Of a stretch of 64,000 nucleotides of DNA, positions 62,564-64,000 are shown in pieces. Position numbers and translations under genes: made by a program. A model generated the notes under the pieces. It ran no database searches. It was given only the letters and a program-made list of their open reading frames with translations, and was not told where the DNA came from. Numbering within the stretch: the first letter of the stretch is position 1; every line of letters begins with the position of its first letter. Source of the DNA: Pseudomonas sp. B21-048 (GTDB lineage Bacteria; Pseudomonadota; Gammaproteobacteria; Pseudomonadales; Pseudomonadaceae); contig NZ_CP087168.1 of assembly GCF_024748615.1 (NCBI RefSeq), positions 2,542,001 to 2,606,000 on the forward strand, written 5' to 3'.

Positions 62564-63089
62564 GAGTTGCGATCTCCAGTGAGCGAGTTGGGGAATGTAG
62601 GGGGAGATGGGACAGCAAAAGATTGATGATGACCCCATGTACCGGCGCCACCGGCAGCATGTACAGGCGGCCGAAAGTATTGAAGGTCTTGACGGAGGTG
62701 GTGATATGCAGGCAACGCCGTTGCGTGAGTGTTGCATCGATCGAGACCATGACCGCCAGATGGGTATCGCGTGAGGTCAGTACCAGCTTCTGTGCGCTGA
62801 TGACCTCGACGGTGAAGAAATCGAGCTTTTCGCCGACCGCCGGGACGCACTGTGGTGTAACGCCCGAGAACCCGCCGATCCTCTCGACGTGAAAGTGCTG
62901 CGAGATACTGTCGCGCAGCCTGAACGCGCCTTTGAGCCAAGCGGGCGTGGCGGCCGTCATCAGGCAGTACAGTTCGAATACCGTGGCTTCGGTGTCGATG
63001 ATCGCGCTGGCCGAATGCAGAAAACCCAGTTCATGGTGCGCGGCCACCAGGCTGGCGCACGGTGGGATCTGGTCGTTCGGCGTCTTCAT
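62541..63089 (-). CDS. DUF2867 family protein (operon gene 2)
   Basis: The 182-residue protein has the DUF2867 look: an N-terminal helix region with LMTAATPAWLKGAFRLRDSI, a beta barrel with VGEKLDFFTVEVISAQKLV, LTSRDTHLAVMVSIDATL and TSVKTFNTFGRLYMLPVAP, and a hydrophobic C-terminal helix. DUF2867 proteins share a lipocalin/START-like fold and are usually next to NAD(P)-dependent redox enzymes. It overlaps the AfsA gene start by 23 bp, so the two are translated together. A role in binding the hydrophobic product is a guess. Confidence 0.82.
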   Translation of the reverse strand: MKTPNDQIPPCASLVAAHHELGFLHSASAIIDTEATVFELYCLMTAATPAWLKGAFRLRDSISQHFHVERIGGFSGVTPQCVPAVGEKLDFFTVEVISAQKLVLTSRDTHLAVMVSIDATLTQRRCLHITTSVKTFNTFGRLYMLPVAPVHGVIINLLLSHLPLHSPTRSLEIATHEQRILD

Positions 63090-63102
63090 GATCGATGACA
63101 CC

Positions 63103-63696
63103 TTATTGCAACAGGGCGACTTGCGCCTGCTCGGCTTGCAACAGCATGTTTTCGTAGAGCCGGTCGGCGGATGCCTGGTCCTCGACAACCTGTTCGGCGA
63201 CGTTCTGAGCGGTGACGTCGATTGACTCGTCATCGATGAATACCGATTCGTAAACCCCGACGACAGGCAGGTAGATACCTTTGACGTACGCCACCGTCTG
63301 CTGCAAAGGCCTGAGCAATTCATCCAGTGTGTAACGGTTGAACCCGCCAGCGCGGTAGCCTATGGATGGCACACCCACTGTGGCGATGATCAAGAATTCC
63401 TTGTTCTTGAGCTTGTCGCCGCCGCGTGCGTAGGCATAGCCGGGGGTGAACACTTCGTCGATCCACTGCTTCATGATTGCCGGGCAGGAATACCAATACA
63501 GCGGAAACAGCAACACGATGCGGTCATGGGCATCGAGCAACGCCTGCTCTGCACGAATATCGAACCCGGTGGGCGTTACCGCGCAGGCCAGGCTATGGAC
63601 CTTGACGCCACGATGGCTGATCTTGCTCATGATCGCGATATTGACGCGGGAAACCGAGAGATCAGGATGGCCAGAAATGACAATGACTTTTTTCAT
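63103..63696 (-). CDS. Flavodoxin-fold NAD(P)H-dependent oxidoreductase (MdaB/NQO-like)
   Basis: The 197-residue protein starts MKKVIVISGHPDLSVSRVN and has FPLYWYSCPAIMKQWIDEVF (FMN site) and VGVPSIGYRAGGFNRY, matching NQO1/MdaB quinone reductases. It is the first gene fully visible in the operon, 13 bp before the DUF2867 gene. An upstream GTG (63705) is an alternative start; AAAGGA lies before both. It would reduce a quinone or enone with NAD(P)H. Confidence 0.9.
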   Translation of the reverse strand: MKKVIVISGHPDLSVSRVNIAIMSKISHRGVKVHSLACAVTPTGFDIRAEQALLDAHDRIVLLFPLYWYSCPAIMKQWIDEVFTPGYAYARGGDKLKNKEFLIIATVGVPSIGYRAGGFNRYTLDELLRPLQQTVAYVKGIYLPVVGVYESVFIDDESIDVTAQNVAEQVVEDQASADRLYENMLLQAEQAQVALLQ

Positions 63697-63840
63697 GTAG
63701 GGCACGTGTCCTTTATATAAATAAGTCGATTGAAATTCCGATGCAGCACTATTTAAGAGCAGGTGCCTGAAGTTGTAACCTAACCTTTTGGGGAGGCGGC
63801 TTGGCCAATTTGCCGGCAGCGGCAGGCCATTCGTAGTGCT

Positions 63841-64000
63841 TCAGGCCACTTCTCGATCAACAAGGCTGGGCGGTACCCTGATCCAGTTGACCATGATCTT
63901 GTGCCCGTCGATTACGGTCAGCTTGTCCTCGCAATGAGCATCGAAGCCCGCTTTGCGCAACAATCGGGTAATCCCCGGCGGAGATACCGTGATCAATTGG
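63841..64000 (-). CDS. C-terminal part of a gene cut by the window edge; possible LuxI-type synthase
   Basis: The minus-strand frame ends at the stop complement 63841-63843 and encodes about 52 residues: ITVSPPGITRLLRKAGFDAH, then CEDKLTVIDGHKIMVNWIRV, then PPSLVDREVA. The stretch with RLLRKAGF after a TVSPPGI strand resembles the C-terminal region of LuxI-type autoinducer synthases (for example ERMLRRSGW in RhlI), but too little is visible to claim this. It is on the same strand as the AfsA operon, about 140 bp upstream of its first gene. Confidence 0.35.
   Translation of the reverse strand, partial: QLITVSPPGITRLLRKAGFDAHCEDKLTVIDGHKIMVNWIRVPPSLVDREVA

Noticed and set aside
63706..63840. 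A lux box upstream of the AfsA operon
   Set aside because: CAGGTGCCTG is only a partial dyad and does not match the usual ACCTG-N-CAGGT spacing; not enough to call.
1..64000. CRISPR arrays, rRNA or tRNA genes
   Set aside because: No regularly spaced direct repeats, no rRNA-like blocks and no cloverleaf with a CCA-type acceptor were seen; the integrase remnant also has no tRNA beside it.

Overview
The window looks like chromosome of a fluorescent-group Pseudomonas. The reasons are GC-rich coding, a dense set of pseudomonad core genes (uppP, nhaB, cptA-type and lpxO-type LPS genes, a gnd-zwf-HAD operon, ybiT, DUF1652, NHEJ Ku, an HAE1/MexF-type RND pump), and many short inverted REP/REPIN repeats of the type common in Pseudomonas spacers. 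All assignments come from reading the sequence and remembered family motifs; no database search was run.

Layout. 1-8.6 kb: small conserved proteins, a LysR/nitrilase divergent pair, a PhoD-like phosphatase, a WYL regulator, a ZapE-type ATPase and two GNAT acetyltransferases. 8.7-17.9 kb: the LPS phosphoethanolamine transferase, the gnd-zwf-HAD operon (ATGA overlaps), NhaB and a delta-60 repeat protein. 18.3-30.5 kb: a sigma-54 activator with a degenerate receiver, a nicotinamide riboside uptake/kinase pair (pnuC + NadR-like kinase), a Cache chemoreceptor, uppP-DUF1294, LysR-MmcQ divergent from azoR, a dienelactone-type hydrolase, an MFS permease and YbiT.

30.5-41.8 kb is a patchwork with signs of gene decay and insertion. 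It holds a C-terminal tyrosine-recombinase remnant directly 5' of ybiT, an Excalibur small protein, lpxO, Ku, a PQQ-type sugar dehydrogenase, a frameshifted small membrane gene, a catabolic-type threonine dehydratase followed by a NIPSNAP gene stump, and an IS1182-family element sitting in the loop of a Rho-independent terminator. A PI-PLC-like gene there is broken by a stop codon and two frameshifts.

41.9-56.2 kb: a glycosyltransferase, a receiver protein, a hybrid kinase-CheR-receiver signalling operon without an adjacent CheB, a TPR lipoprotein-like protein, nested REPINs and a complete tripartite RND efflux operon preceded by a perfect palindrome.

56.7-64 kb is the most unusual part. A tightly packed minus-strand operon encodes a flavodoxin-fold NAD(P)H oxidoreductase, a DUF2867 protein, an AfsA-type (A-factor/gamma-butyrolactone synthase) hotdog protein, an old-yellow-enzyme-type flavin reductase and two SDR reductases. 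A gene that continues past the window edge lies just upstream; its visible C-terminus faintly resembles LuxI-type synthases. An XRE-cupin regulator and a DMT exporter flank the other end. Taken together this looks like a biosynthetic operon for a butyrolactone- or butenolide-like small molecule, possibly a signal, in a Gram-negative host. That function is inferred, not shown.
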